A stretch of 64,000 bases of DNA from Leguminivora glycinivorella (lineage: Eukaryota > Arthropoda > Insecta > Lepidoptera > Tortricidae). Numbering within the stretch: position 1 is the first letter of the stretch; every line of letters begins with the position of its first letter. Below are positions 35,001 to 45,200 of this stretch, piece after piece. The position numbers were made by a program, and so were the translations under genes. The stretch spans positions 17,050,001 to 17,114,000 of the forward strand of contig NC_062971.1 of the NCBI RefSeq assembly GCF_023078275.1. Reading direction: 5' to 3'. Under the pieces are notes generated by a model. The model was given only the letters and a program-made list of their open reading frames with translations, was not told the DNA's origin and searched no databases.

Positions 35001-36008
35001 TTCTTTATACCTTTACGAAAATCGACACTATGTATAACATTTTCGAAATATAAACTATGATTATTATGTCGTAATCAAAACCCATAAAACGTCTCTACCA
35101 CAGATTTAATGCTCTGAGGTCTCTAGGTCTCTACCGAATAAAAATAGTTTTCAGTAACTATTGGTACATACAAGTTGTTGTGGGGGTAGCGACAGTAACA
35201 CCACGAACGACCCTTTGTGCCCGTGCACGCGTACTGCGTAGGTATGGCGTTTTATACTGTGCTTCTGAAAAGGGCTATCAGTAACTGCTGGTACCTTCAT
35301 GTTGTTGTGGGGGTTGAGCAGCGACACTAATACGTCGAACAGTCTTTTGTGCCCGTGTACGCGGATGGTGTTTGTGGATTATACTATACTTATGAAAACG
35401 GATATCAATTACTGTTGGTACGCGTAGTGGATCAATGCTCTTTGTTGGTACCTACAAATTGTTGTGGGGGTTGAGCAGCGACAGTAACACCACGAAAGGC
35501 CCCTTGTGCCCGTGGACGCGGATGGTGGGGTAAGTCCTGCGCTCCGACGTGCTGTTCACGCCCGGGATCGAACCCACGGACCGAGCACCATCTACTTCGC
35601 TTAAATACCGGAACCTGAAAGATTATTCATCAATTTCTTGAAAATTGCTGGACTTTAAGTAAGAATATTTCAGAATTACAAATCATAATAAGGGTAAAGC
35701 GGTGATTCAGACATAAAGTGATGATCTTCAATTCCATTCTTAAGGCCGTATTACTGACATTACTGTACGGGTGTGAAACCTGGTTTGTCCGCAATAGATG
35801 CTGCGTCAATCCCCTAATAATTTTGGTCCATATAGGATGTTTAGGTAGTTTGGCTGTCCTCGCCAAACTACCTAAACACCCTATATGGACCAAAATTATT
35901 GAAACACATAGTATAGGTCATAACTCATATGTCATATCATATATGTTACCTCTGTGACTTGCCCGCAGGCTGCTCTGTGATGGTGACGTATGGCTTTGTG
36001 CTTGACAT
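17037..36008 (-). CDS. Rel/NF-kB transcription factor (Dorsal class, divergent)
   Basis: A Rel-family DNA-binding regulator of immunity or patterning. Minus-strand coding exons: 35950-36008 (ATG 36008; MSSTKPYVTITEQPAGKSQ), 35456-35614, 30486-30676, 29801-30056, 29320-29472, 28440-28548, 18855-18944, 18279-18352 and 17037-17822 (stop). Junction phases agree throughout except inside 29801-30056. Domain marks, in order: FRYLSEVDGARSVGSIPGVN (recognition loop), TYPTIRVHGHKGPFVVLLSL, VHPHSITGSD, VVFKNIGILCVK and MNIDPF. These are followed by RLCFQVFLPG, LNDLKIVHVTSHAGPLTGG plus LLCDK (IPT domain) and YHKQLAIVFTAPPYRE. The tail is Asn-rich and S/T/P-rich with basic SPKREK. An in-frame TAG three codons upstream fixes the ATG. 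Odd points: the family Cys of RFRYxCEG is missing, and exon 29801-30056 is one base short of frame (see findings). No ankyrin repeats were found, so Relish is less likely. The subclass is uncertain. Confidence 0.87.
18360..18854. other. Rel intron sequence
   Basis: AT-rich intron between the exons 18855-18944 and 18279-18352. No repeat or regulatory motif could be named. Confidence 0.4.
20042..20181. repeat. MITE in Rel intron
   Basis: Inverted ends at 20042-20080 (TAACAGTCACCAGCATAAAT) and 20140-20181, with a few mismatches. The element is about 140 bp long. Confidence 0.65.
20285..20480 (-). mobile_element. LINE reverse-transcriptase ORF, C-terminal fragment
   Basis: The minus-strand frame reads RPVHTWRRSVENEMREYGLS, then WNEANAVAQDRQAWKDLVEA and LCTYGV. 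This is the WRRTVE...DRxxWRxLVxALC signature found at the C-terminus of ORF2 in many insect non-LTR retrotransposons. A (AAC)n tract follows at 20297-20311. Only the last 50 or so codons remain. Confidence 0.75.
20700..21530. repeat. Repeat with recurrent ATAATGGAC phrase
   Basis: The phrases CCCATAATGGACGGTGATGC (20730), CCATAATGGACAAA (20741), TGATGGACAAGGAAC (21139) and CCATAATGGGGGATC (21291), plus CCGTCCATAATTGGAG (21324), recur through a non-coding stretch in a Rel intron. They suggest a degraded dispersed element with inverted subrepeats. Boundaries are approximate. Confidence 0.4.
21531..22944. other. Intronic AT-rich sequence of the Rel gene
   Basis: No exon, RNA gene or recognised repeat could be supported. 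Composition is AT-rich. Confidence 0.4.
22945..23706 (-). mobile_element. Element with internal 121-bp minisatellite, copy 2 (inverted)
   Basis: Inverted relative to the copy at 14800-15545: about 3.5 minisatellite units at 23140-23500, with flanks CGCCTTCTTTGGGGTTCTGG at the left and AACGACGGAGATATCGAGG then GGAAGGCGGTT at the right. Both ends carry the short inverted motif ACCGCCTT. The left part of the array is joined to a fragment beginning ACCAGGGGCGGCTCACTC at 23136, indicating a nested insertion or recombination. Confidence 0.72.
24460..24577. mobile_element. Harbinger-like MITE (118 bp)
   Basis: Ends GGCCCACTTGCACCAAC and GTTGGTGCAAGTGGCCC are inverted repeats, flanked by TTA on both sides (24457-24459, 24578-24580). 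A 3-bp TTA duplication fits PIF/Harbinger. It lies in a Rel intron. Confidence 0.75.
25127..25159 (-). CDS. Possible alternative terminal exon of the Rel gene
   Basis: After a good acceptor (TTTTTGTTTCAG) the frame reads DSGEPKNLTV and a stop. It starts in phase 0, which fits the phase 0 donor of the Gag-like exon ending at 25549. If used, it would close the Gag-like isoform. It is weak because the exon is tiny and no AATAAA was seen close by. Confidence 0.3.
   Translation of the reverse strand, partial: DSGEPKNLTV
25549..26504 (-). CDS. Retrotransposon Gag-like exon inside the Rel gene
   Basis: A 956-base open exon with an acceptor (TTTTTATTTCAG) and a donor (CAG/GTAAAG). It begins in phase 1, exactly what the donor of Rel exon 28440-28548 requires, and ends in phase 0. 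The N-terminus is basic and Ser-rich (QIRMHRQSSSSPEDIHQKRG). The middle carries a Ty3/gypsy-type Gag capsid signature: IPLFDPDNPELLTEEWICKI, then KAFYMQKRLTGIAKDWLSSI and TWSEWKNKLLQAFPP. The C-terminal third is His/Pro/Cys-rich without a clear CCHC knuckle. No protease, reverse transcriptase or LTR was found around it. It may be a domesticated Gag used as an alternative Rel C-terminus, or a separate Gag-derived gene or relic lying in the intron. Confidence 0.7.
26560..28439. other. Rel intron with degraded elements
   Basis: The minus strand at about 27610-27760 reads EGKLNGRRGRGRPSKSYMSQ, resembling the GRPR-rich C-terminus of LINE ORF2 and probably a remnant. An unidentified open frame of 111 codons lies at 27952-28287 (minus). 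Otherwise no structure was recognised. Confidence 0.4.
28560..29319. other. Rel intron
   Basis: Intron between exons 29320-29472 and 28440-28548. A more GC-rich block at 28720-28930 is open on the plus strand from 28724 to 29068 but resembles no known protein. Confidence 0.4.
30285..30472. mobile_element. MITE with TA duplication
   Basis: Ends CCTACAGCGGGTGATAGACG and its complement, flanked by TA (30283-30284, 30473-30474). Four occurrences of the palindrome-like TACGCGTA lie inside. TA duplication fits a Tc1/mariner-type non-autonomous element. It sits only 14 bases beyond the donor of Rel exon 30486-30676. Confidence 0.75.
30680..33020. other. Large Rel intron, left part
   Basis: Mostly AT-rich unique-looking sequence in the 4.8-kb intron between exons 35456-35614 and 30486-30676. 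The only element clearly recognised is the MITE at 31761-31892. Confidence 0.45.
31761..31892. mobile_element. MITE with TAA duplication (132 bp)
   Basis: Inverted ends GTGCGTTTTCACATTATCCG and its near-complement, with inner GATATCGGATGTC palindromes. Flanked by TAA on both sides (31758-31760, 31893-31895), consistent with PIF/Harbinger. I recall the terminal sequence as widespread in Lepidoptera. Confidence 0.75.
33032..33227 (+). repeat. Fragments of two dispersed repeats
   Basis: 33032-33062 matches the opening of the repeat at 14248 (CTAGCTTTTACCCGCGGCTT). 33160-33227 (AAGGTGCAGCGGGGCA, TATCCACTGAACACGC) matches parts of the foldback at 559-954. Confidence 0.6.
33228..33400 (+). repeat. 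C-rich pyrimidine tract (CCCTAT/CCCGT repeats)
   Basis: About 170 bases almost without G in the first half: tandem CCCTAT hexamers (33240-33320), then CCCGT/CCCCG repeats (33340-33400). The strong strand asymmetry makes ordered i-motif (this strand) and G-quadruplex (other strand) folding plausible. The overlapping Tyr-Pro and Ile-Pro ORFs are artefacts. Confidence 0.8.
33416..34797 (+). repeat. Tandem repeat, unit ~430 bp, about 3.2 copies
   Basis: The phrase AATCCTTTCTTAGTGCTCC and its variants recur near 33435, 33842, 34275 and 34706. AAACCATAAAAACGATACCC recurs near 33627, 34060 and 34492. Copies differ by scattered substitutions. The array ends in the (AGTC)n microsatellite. Probably the 3' region of a transposon amplified in tandem; it lies in a Rel intron. 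Confidence 0.8.
34798..34838 (+). repeat. (AGTC)n microsatellite
   Basis: About ten tandem AGTC tetramers close the 430-bp tandem array. Confidence 0.95.
35157..35450 (-). pseudogene. Degenerate tandem copies of a Rel-domain exon
   Basis: Two partial copies of exon 35456-35614 lie just downstream of it in transcription order. The one at about 35284-35380 reads TIRVHGHKRLFDVLVSLLNP. The one at about 35165-35230 reads RVHGHKGSFVVLLSLPPQQ, with a small deletion. Each is preceded by an AGTAACT..TTGGTAC phrase, giving a spacing of about 125 bases. Neither copy contains the start of the exon (FRYLSE..GSIPG) or a convincing acceptor, so they are probably non-functional. Confidence 0.75.
35740..35805 (+). 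mobile_element. Tiny LINE reverse-transcriptase remnant
   Basis: The plus frame reads LLTLLYGCETWFVRN. LYGCETW is a conserved phrase of the reverse-transcriptase region of many non-LTR elements. Only about 20 codons remain, in a Rel intron. Confidence 0.5.
35816..35899. repeat. Hairpin with 38-bp arms
   Basis: 35816-35853 and 35862-35899 are inverse copies (AATTTTGGTCCATATAGG...) around an 8-base loop, with one or two mismatches. Short MITE-like palindrome in the first Rel coding intron. Confidence 0.8.
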
Positions 36009-36113
36009 GATGACCTACGGTAACCTGGGAACAAGAAACCACTATTATGACTAACACTAAACTTTATGACGATAACGGGAAGGTTATGGATACTATTGAA
36101 TACGAGTATGACG

Positions 36114-36431
36114 CATATCAGCAATTCCCGTCAACTTTGTACAATGCCACGTCAGCAAATTTTAATTGATCCTATTTTGTTACCAACATTTAGTAATATA
36201 ATTCGACTTTCGTAAGATATATACAGGATAATTGTTATTTATAACTAAGAAAATATAGTTTTATTAATTATAATTAAGAAAATATAGATACTAGAGAACC
36301 TTAATGACGAAATAAAACTTAATAAAATCTCAATTCATCAACAAAATCTTGGTAACAAAATAGGAATTAATAAAAACTAATTTAACTTTTCCTTTAATTT
36401 TTGTACAAAGTTGACGGGAATTGCTGATATG
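36114..36431. mobile_element. MITE upstream of the Rel start codon
   Basis: Perfect 30-bp inverted ends (CATATCAGCAATTCCCGTCA...), plus subterminal inverted motifs (CCTATTTTGTTACCAA near 36172 and its complement near 36349). The interior is AT-rich. It lies about 100 bases upstream of the Rel ATG, before an acceptor-like TTTCTTGTTCCCAG, so it is intronic or promoter-proximal. Confidence 0.82.
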
Positions 36432-37040
36432 GACTTTAATTTTGTAAGTATTTTAATTGTAAAGTTCTGTTCGTTTTTCGAAATCCTTAAATCTTGTACT
36501 TATGTTCTTTTTTTTCAATTTTCTGTAAAAATACGGTAAGGTAAGATGGGGTAAGATTGAAGGGTTTTTCTTCGAGGGTTAGGTAACTTAGGTAAAAAGC
36601 CACTACTGGCGCTGCTGTGCTGGCACCATTTTTGATGCCCGTATGCCATGTTCTTACGAAGTAGTAGGGTACCTTTCAAATATTCTTAACCTAAATTTTA
36701 ATCTCTTACGCGGGGATTTCTGAGCACTGTTCATAAACTTAACTTTAAACGTCAATTAAATTAAATCCCTCCATCCTCTTCCTTAAATTAGGGGATGGTA
36801 ACTTATTAATGAGGGGCAATAGGTACTACAAGCCCTAAGTAATTTCACAAACTCTACGGCTGTGGCTTGACTCGATCGTTTCGCTATCGACATATTATGG
36901 ACGTGATGTGAAAAATGTACCTATTCACTGTGTGCTTGTCAAGGTGTTTATAGACCACACATGCGCGTTTTGAGATGCTCGTGAAGTTGACCACCCCATT
37001 TTTTTTGCCCGCAAATGGCATATCGGAATCGTTAGTTCAT
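36432..37040. other. Spacer between the Rel gene and the satellite block
   Basis: AT-rich sequence with a GGTAAGATGGGGTAAGAT phrase near 36540 that looks like a short dispersed repeat. No gene was recognised. The Rel promoter and any 5' untranslated exon should lie here or be embedded in the repeats beyond. Confidence 0.4.
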
Positions 37041-37049
37041 CGTTAGTTC

Positions 37050-37520
37050 ACGTTTGTTCAGTAGGTAAAATCGTTAGGACCCGATCCTAACATCATTTTT
37101 TTTAAAAATCAAAATGGGGTGGCTGTCTTCACGCTAGCCACCCCAAACCACTTTTTCCAAGTTTTTTTGATTTCTATCGATAGATATTCGTTAGTTGACA
37201 TTTGTTCACATATTAAAATCGTTAGGACCCTATTCCTCAATTTTTTATTTTTTTTCAAAGTGGGGTGGCTGTACCACCCCAAACCACTTTTTGCGAGTTT
37301 TTTGGTCTCTATCGATAGGTATTCATAAGTTGACGTTTGTTCACATATTAGAATCGTTAGGACCCTATTCCTTATTTTTTTATTTTTTTTTTTTTTTCAA
37401 AGTGGGGTGGCTGTCTTCACGCTAGCCACCCCAAACCACCTATTGCAAGTTTTTTGATCTCAATCGACAGATAATCATAAGTTGACGTTTGTTCACATAT
37501 TAGAATCGTTAGGACCTCCT
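37050..37520 (-). repeat. Short tandem block related to the satellite, opposite orientation
   Basis: Three to four units of about 135-155 bp, each with TGGGGTGGCTGTCTTCACGC, its partial palindrome AGCCACCCCA, and ATCGTTAGGACCC. Read on the minus strand, GGAATAGGGTCCTAACGATT and CAACTTATG line up with GGAATCGGGTCCTAACGATG and CAACTTATGG of the adjacent satellite. This suggests a diverged inverted relative. Confidence 0.65.
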
Positions 37521-37589
37521 TAGATTTTCCAAAAAAAAAATGAAAATTTGAAAAATTCAACTTACGCTCCTGCATGATGACCTTATGAT

Positions 37590-39260
37590 GCTATTTTGTG
37601 CATACCTTCATAACACAATCGGGTCCTAACGATGCCACTTTGTGCATAACTTCATAAGACCTTGCTGATTGCAGACAGTTAAGCCATTTGCGGGCACTCG
37701 AACTAGATTCGCCGATAAAAAATAAAACTTGAAAATTTGAAAAACTCAACTTATGGTCCTACGTCGAAGGCCGAAAAAATTGCTTGGAATCGGGTCCTAA
37801 CGATGCCACTTTGTGGATACCTTCATAAGACCTTGCTGATTGCAGATAGTTAAGCCATTTGCGGGCACTCGAAACAGATTCGCCGAAAAAAAAATAATTT
37901 TAAAATTTGAAAAACTCAACTTATGGTCCTACGTCGAAGGCCGAAAACATTGCTTGGAATCGGGTCCTAACGATGCCACTTCGTGGATACCTTCATAAGA
38001 CCTTGCTGATTGCAGATAGTTAAGCCATTTGCGGGCACTCGAACCACATTCGCCGAAAAAAAAAATTGAAAATTTGAAAAACTCAACTTATGGTCCTACG
38101 TCGAAGGCCGAAAACATTGCTTGGAATCGGGTCCTAACGATGCCACTTTGTGGATACCTTCATAAGACCTTGCTAATTGCAGATAGTTAAGCCATTTGCG
38201 GGCACTCAAAACCGATTCGCCGACAAAAAATAAAACTTGAAAATATTAAAAACTCAACTTATGGTCCGACGTCGAAGGCCGAAAAAATTGCTTAGAATCG
38301 GGTCCTAAAGATGCCACTTTGTGAATACCTTCATAGGACCTTGCTGATTGCAGATAGTTAAGCCATTTGCGGGCATTCGAAACAGATCCGCCAAAAAAAA
38401 AAAAAATTAAAATTTGAAAAACTCAACTTAAGGTCCTACGTCGAAGGCCGAAAACATTGCTTGGAATCGGGTCCTAACGATGCCACTTCGTGGATACCTT
38501 CACAAGACCTTGCTGATTGCAGATAGTTAAGCCATTTGCGGGCACTCGAAACAGATTCACCGAAAAAAAATAAAACTTGAAAATTTGAAAAATTCTACTT
38601 ATGGTCCTAAGTCGAAGGCCGAAAACATTGCTTGGAATCGGGTCCTAACGATGCCACTTTGTGGATACCTTCGGAAGACCTTGCTGATTGCAGACAAATA
38701 AGCCATTTGCGGGCACTCGAACTAGATTCGTCGATAAAAAATAAAACTTGAAAATTTGAAAAACTCAACTTATGGTCCTACGTCGAAGGCCGAAAAAATT
38801 GCTTGGAATCGGGTCCTAACGATGCCACTTTGTGGATACTTTCATAAAGCCTTGCTGATTGCAGACAGTTAAGCCATTTGCGGGCACTCGAAACCGATTC
38901 TCCGAAAGAAAATAAAACTTGAAAATATTAAAAACTCAACTTATGGTCCGACGTCGAAGGCCGAAAAAATTGCTTAGAATCGGGTCCTAACGATGCCACT
39001 TTGTGGATACCTTCATAAGACCTTGCTGATTGCAGCTAGTTAAGCCATTTGCGGGCACTCGAAACCGATTCGCCGAAAAAAAATAAAACTTGAAAATATT
39101 AAAAACTCAACTTATGATCCGACGTCGAAGGCCAAAAAAATTACTTAGAATCAGGTCCTAACGATGCCACTTTGTGGATACTTTCATAAGACCTTTTTGA
39201 TTGCAGATAGTTAAGCCATTTGCGGGCACTCGAAACCGATTCGCCGAAAAAAAATCTTGA
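37590..39260 (+). repeat. Diverged edge of the 171-bp satellite
   Basis: About ten monomers of 165-171 bp with the variant phrase GCAGATAGTTAAGCCATTTG, where interior monomers have AAGATACACAGGTCATTTG, and TACGTCGAAGG instead of TATGTCGAAGG. They are more different from each other than interior units are. The switch to the interior type is abrupt at about 39.26-39.39 kb. Confidence 0.85.
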
Positions 39261-42200
39261 AAATATGAGAAACTCAACTTATGGTCCTACGTCGAAGGCC
39301 GAAAAAAATTCTTGGGATCGGGTCCTTACGATGCCACTTTGTGAATACCTTCAGAAGACGTTGTTTAATCAAGATACATAGGTCATTTGCGGGCACTCGT
39401 AGAAGATTCGCCATAAAAGCAGAAAACTTAAAAAAATTAAAAACTCAACTTATGGTCCTATGTCGAAGGCCGAAAAAAATACTAGGAATCGGGTCCTTAC
39501 GATACCACTTTGTGAATACCTTCACAAGACGTTTCTTAATTAACATACACAGGTCATTTGCGGGCACTCGTAGAAGATTCGTCATAAAAAAATAAAACTT
39601 AAAAAATTTAAAAACTCAACTTATGGTCCTATGTCGAAGGCCGAAAAAAATACTTGGGATCGGGTCCTTACGATGCCACTTTGTGAATACCTTCATAAAA
39701 CGTTGCTCAATCAAGATACACAGGTCATTTGTGGGCAATCGTAGAAGATTCACCATAAAAGCAGAAAACTTGAAAATTTTAAAAACTCAACTTATGGTCC
39801 TATGTCGAAGGCCGAAAAAAATTCTTGGGATCGGGTCCTTACGATGCCACTTTGTGAATACCTTCAGAAGACGTTGTTTAATCAAGATACATAGGTCATT
39901 TGCGAACACTCGTAGAAGATTCGCCATAAAAGCAGAAAACTTAAAAAAATTAAAAACTCAACTTATGGTCCTATGTCGAAGGCCGAAAAAAATACTAGGA
40001 ATCGGGTCCTTACGATACCACTTTGTGAATACCTTCACAAGACGTTTCTTAATTAACATACACAGGTCATTTGCGGGCACTCGTAGAAGATTCGTCATAA
40101 AAAAATAAAACTTAAAAAATTTAAAAACTCAACTTATGGTCCTATGTCGAAGGCCGAAAACATTGCTTGGAATCGGGTCCTTACGTTGCCACTTTGTGAA
40201 TACCTTCAGAAGACGTTGCTGAATCAAGATACACAGGTCATTTGCGGGCACTCGTAGAAGATTCGCCATAAAAGCAGAAAACTTAAAAAAATTAAAAACT
40301 CAACTTATGGTCCTATGTCGAAGGTCGAAAAAAATACTTGGGATCAGGTCCTTACGATGCTACTTTGTGAATACCTTCATAAGACGTTGCTCAATCAAGA
40401 TACACAGGTCATTTGCGGGCACTCGTAGAAGATTCACCATAAAAGCAGAAAACTTGAAAATTTTAAAAACTCAACTTATGGTCCTATGTCGAAGGCCGAA
40501 AAAAATACTTGGGATCGGGTCCTTACGATACCACTTTTTGAATACCTTCACAAGACGTTGCTAAATCAAGATACACAGGTCATTTGCGGGCACTCGTAGA
40601 AGATTCGTCATAAAAAAATAAAACTTAAAAAATTTAAAAACTCAATTTATGGTCCTATGTCGAAGGCCGAAAACATTGATTGGAATCGGGTCCTTACGTT
40701 GCCACTTTGTGAATACCTTCAGAAGACGTTGCTGAATCAAGATACATAGGTCATTTGCGGGCACTCGTAGAAGATTGGCCATAAAAGCAGAAAACTTAAA
40801 AAAATTAAAAACTCAACTTATGGTCCTATGTCGAAGGCCGAAAAAAATACTTGGGATCGGGTCCTTACGATGCCACTTTGTGAATACCTTCATAAGACGT
40901 TGCTCAATCAAGATACACAGGTCATTTGCGGGCACTCGTAGAAGATTCACCATAAAAGCAGAAAACTTGAAAATTTTAAAAAATCAACTTATGGTCCTAT
41001 GTCGAAGGCCGAAAAAAATACTTGGGATCGGGTCCTTACAATGCCACTTTGTGAATACCTTCACAAGACGTTGCTAAATCAAGATACACAGGTCATTTGC
41101 GGGCACTCGTAGAAGATTCGTCATAAAAAAATAAAACTTAAAAAAATTAAAAACTCAACTTATGGTCCTATGTCGAAGGCCGAAAACATTGCTTGGAATC
41201 GGGTCCTTACGTTGCTACTTTGGGAATACCTTCAGAAGACGTTGTTTAATCAAGATACATAGGTCATTTGCGGGCACTCGTAGAAGATTCGCCATAAAAG
41301 CAGAAAACTTAAAAAAATTAAAAACTCAACTTATGGTCCTATGTCGAAGGCCGAAAAAAATACTTGGGATCGGGTCCTTACGATACCACTTTGTGAATAC
41401 CTTCACAAGACGTTGCTAAATCAAGATACACAGGTCATTTGCGGGCACTCGTAGAAGATTCGTCATAAAAAAATAAAACTTAAAAAATTTTAAAACTCAA
41501 CTTATGGTCCTATGTCGAAGGCCGAAAAAAATACTTGGGATCGGGTCCTTACGATGCCACTTTGTGAATACCTTCACAAGACGTTGCTAAATCAAGATAC
41601 ACAGGTCATTTGCGGGCACTCGTAGAAGATTCGTCGTAAAAAAAATAAAACTTAAAAAAATTAAAAACTCAACTTATGGTCCTATGTCGAAGGCCAAAAA
41701 AAATACTTGGGATCGGGTCCTTACGATGCCACTTTGTGAATACCTTCACAAGACGTTGCTAAATCAAGATACATAGGTCATTTGCTGGCACTCGTAGAAA
41801 ATTCGCCATAAAAAAATAAAACTTAAAAAATTTAAAAACTCAACTTATGGTCCTATGTCGAAGGCCGAAAAAAATACTTGGGATCGGGTCCTTACGATGC
41901 CACTTTGTGAATACCGTCACAAGACGTTGCTAAATCAAGATACACAGGTCATTTGCGGGCACTCGTAGAAGATTCGTCGTAAAAAAAATAAAACTTAAAA
42001 AAATTAAAAACTCAACTTATGGTCCTATGTCGAAGGCCAAAAAAAATACTTGGGATCGGGTCCTTACGATGCCACTTTGTGAATACCTTCACAAGACGTT
42101 GCTAAATCAAGATACATAGGTCATTTGCTGGCACTCGTAGAAAATTCGCCATAAAAAAATAAAACTTAAAAAATTTAAAAACTCAACTTATGGTCCTATG

Positions 42201-45200
42201 TCGAAGGCCGAAAACATAGCTTGGAATCGGGTCCTTACGTTGCCACTTTGTGAATACCTTCAGAAGACGTTGCTGAATCAAGATACATAGGTCATTTGCG
42301 GGCACTCGTAGAAGATTGGCCATAAAAGCAGAAAACTTAAAAAAATTAAAAACTCAACTTATGGTCCTATGTCGAAGGCCGAAAAAAATTCTTGGGATCG
42401 GGTCCTTACGATGCCACTTTGTGAATACCTTCAGAAGACGTTGTTTAATCAAGATACATAGGTCATTTGCGGGCACTCGTAGAAGATTCGCCATAAAAGC
42501 AGAAAACTTAAAAAAATTAAAAACTCAACTTATGGTCCTATGTCGAAGGCCGAAAAAAATACTAGGAATCGGGTCCTTACGATACCACTTTGTGAATACC
42601 TTCACAAGACGTTTCTTAATTAACATACACAGGTCATTTGCGGGCACTCGTAGAAAATTCGTCATAAAAAAATAAAACTTAAAAAATTTAAAAACTCAAC
42701 TTATGGTCCTATGTCGAAGGCCGAAAACATTGCTTGGAATCGGGTCCTTACGTTGCCACTTTGTGAATACCTTCAGAAGACGTTGCTGAATCAAGATACA
42801 CAGGTCATTTGCGGGCACTCGTAGAAGATTCGCCATAAAAGCAGAAAACTTAAAAATATTAAAAACTCAACTTATGGTCCTATGTCGAAGGTCGAAAAAA
42901 ATACTTGGGATCAGGTCCTTACGATGCTACTTTGTGAATACCTTCATAAGACGTTGCTCAATCAAGATACACAGGTCATTTGCGGGCACTCGTAGAAGAT
43001 TCACCATAAAAGCAGAAAACTTGAAAATTTTAAAAACTCAACTTATGGTCCTATGTCGAAGGCCGAAAAAAATACTTGGGATCGGGTCCTTACGATACCA
43101 CTTTTTGAATACCTTCACAAGACGTTGCTAAATCAAGATACACAGGTCATTTGCGGGCACTCGTAGAAGATTCGTCATAAAAAAATAAAACTTAAAAAAT
43201 TTAAAAACTCAATTTATGGTCCTATGTCGAAGGCCGAAAACATAGCTTGGAATCGGGTCCTTACGTTGCCACTTTGTGAATACCTTCAGAAGACGTTGCT
43301 GAATCAAGATACATAGGTCATTTGCGGGCACTCGTAGAAGATTGGCCATAAAAGCAGAAAACTTAAAAAAATTAAAAACTCAACTTATGGTCCTATGTCG
43401 AAGGCCGAAAAAAATACTTGGGATCGGGTCCTTACGATGCCACTTTGTGAATACCTTCATAAGAAGTTGCTCAATCAAGATACACAGGTCATTTGTGGGC
43501 ACTCGTAGAAGATTCACCATAATAGCAGAAAACTTGAAAATTTTAAAAACTCAACTTACGGTCCTATGTCGAAGGCCGAAAAAAATTCTTGGGATCGGGT
43601 CCTTACGATGCCACTTTGTGAATACCTTCAGAAGACGTTGTTTAATCAAGATACATAGGTCATTTGCGGGCACTCGTAGAAGATTCGCCATAAAAGCAGA
43701 AAACTTAAAAAAATTAAAAACTCAACTTATGGTCCTATGTCGAAGGCCGAAAAAAATACTAGGAATCGGGTCCTTACGATACCACTTTGTGAATACCTTC
43801 ACAAGACGTTTCTTAATTAACATACACAGGTCATTTGCGGGCACTCGTAGAAGATTCGTCATAAAAAAATAAAACTTAAAAAATTTAAAAACTCAACTTA
43901 TGGTCCTATGTCGAAGGCCGAAAAAAATACTTGGGATCGGGTCCTTACGATGCCACTTTGTGAATACTTTCATAAGACGTTGCTCAATCAAGATACACAG
44001 GTCATTTGCGGGCACTCGTAGAAGATTCACCATAAAAGCAGAAAACTTGAAAATTTTAAAAAATCAACTTATGGTCCTATGTCGCAGGCCGAAAAAAATA
44101 CTTGGGATCGGGTCCTTACGATGCCACTTTGTGAATACCTTCAGAAGACGTTGTTTAATCTAGATACATAGGTCATTTGCGGGCACTCGTAGAAGATTCG
44201 CCACAAAAGCAGAAAACTTAAAAAAATTAAAAACTCAACTTATGGTCCTATGTCGAAGGCCGAAAAAAATACTTGGGATCGGGTCCTTACGATGCCACTT
44301 TGTGAATACCTTCACAAGACGTTGCTAAATCAAGATACACAGGTCATTTGCGGGCACTCGTAGATGATTCGTCATAAAAAAATAAAACTTAAAAAATTTA
44401 AAAACTCAACTTATGGTCCTATGTCGAAGGCCGAAAACATTGCTTGGAATCGGGTCCATACGTTGCTACTTTGTGAATACCTTCAGAAGACGTTGTTTAA
44501 TCAAGATACACAGGTCATTTGCGGGCACTCGTAGAAGATTCGTCATAAAAAAATAAAACTTAAAAAAATTAAAAACTCAACTTATGGTCCTATGTCGAAG
44601 GCCGAAAAAAATACTAGGAATCGGGTCCTTACGATACCACTTTGTGAATACCTTCACAAGACGTTTCTTAATTAACATACTTAGGTCATTTGCGGGCACT
44701 CATAGAAGATTCGTCATAAAAAAATAAAACTTAAAAAAATTTAAAAACTCAACTTATGGTCCTATGTCGAAGGCCGAAAACATTGCATGGAATTGGGTCG
44801 TTACGTTGCCACTTTGTGAATACCTTCAGAAGACGTTGATGAATCAAGATAGATAGGTCATTTGCGGGCACTCGTAGAAGATTCGCCATAAAAGCAGAAA
44901 ACTTGAAAATTATAAAAACTCAACTTATGGTCCTATGTCGAAGGCCGAAAAAATACTTAGGATCGGGTCCTTACGATGCCACTTTGTGAATACCTTCATA
45001 AAACGTTGCTCAATCAAGATACACAGGTCATTTGTGGGATCTCGTAGAAGATTCACCATAAAAGCAGAAAACTAGAAAATTTTAAAAACTCAACTTATGG
45101 TCCTATGTCGAAGGCCGAAAAAAATACTTAGGATCGGGTCCTTACGATGCCACTTTGTGAATACCTTCACAAGACGTTGCTAAATCAAGATACACAGGTC

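Noticed and set aside
35555..35605. tRNA-like fragment (GGGATCGAACCCACGG)
   Set aside because: The sequence is coding on the minus strand: it is the GARSVGSIPG part of the Rel-domain exon, so the B-box resemblance is chance.
17037..36008. Relish (NF-kB p100-like) identity for the Rel gene
   Set aside because: No ankyrin repeats were found in any exon between the Rel domain and the stop; the N-terminal phrases are closer to the Dorsal class, so only a class-level call is made.
39281..40108. Relationship to primate alpha satellite because of the 171-bp unit
   Set aside because: Only the length agrees; no alphoid sequence or CENP-B box was seen, and the organism is an insect.
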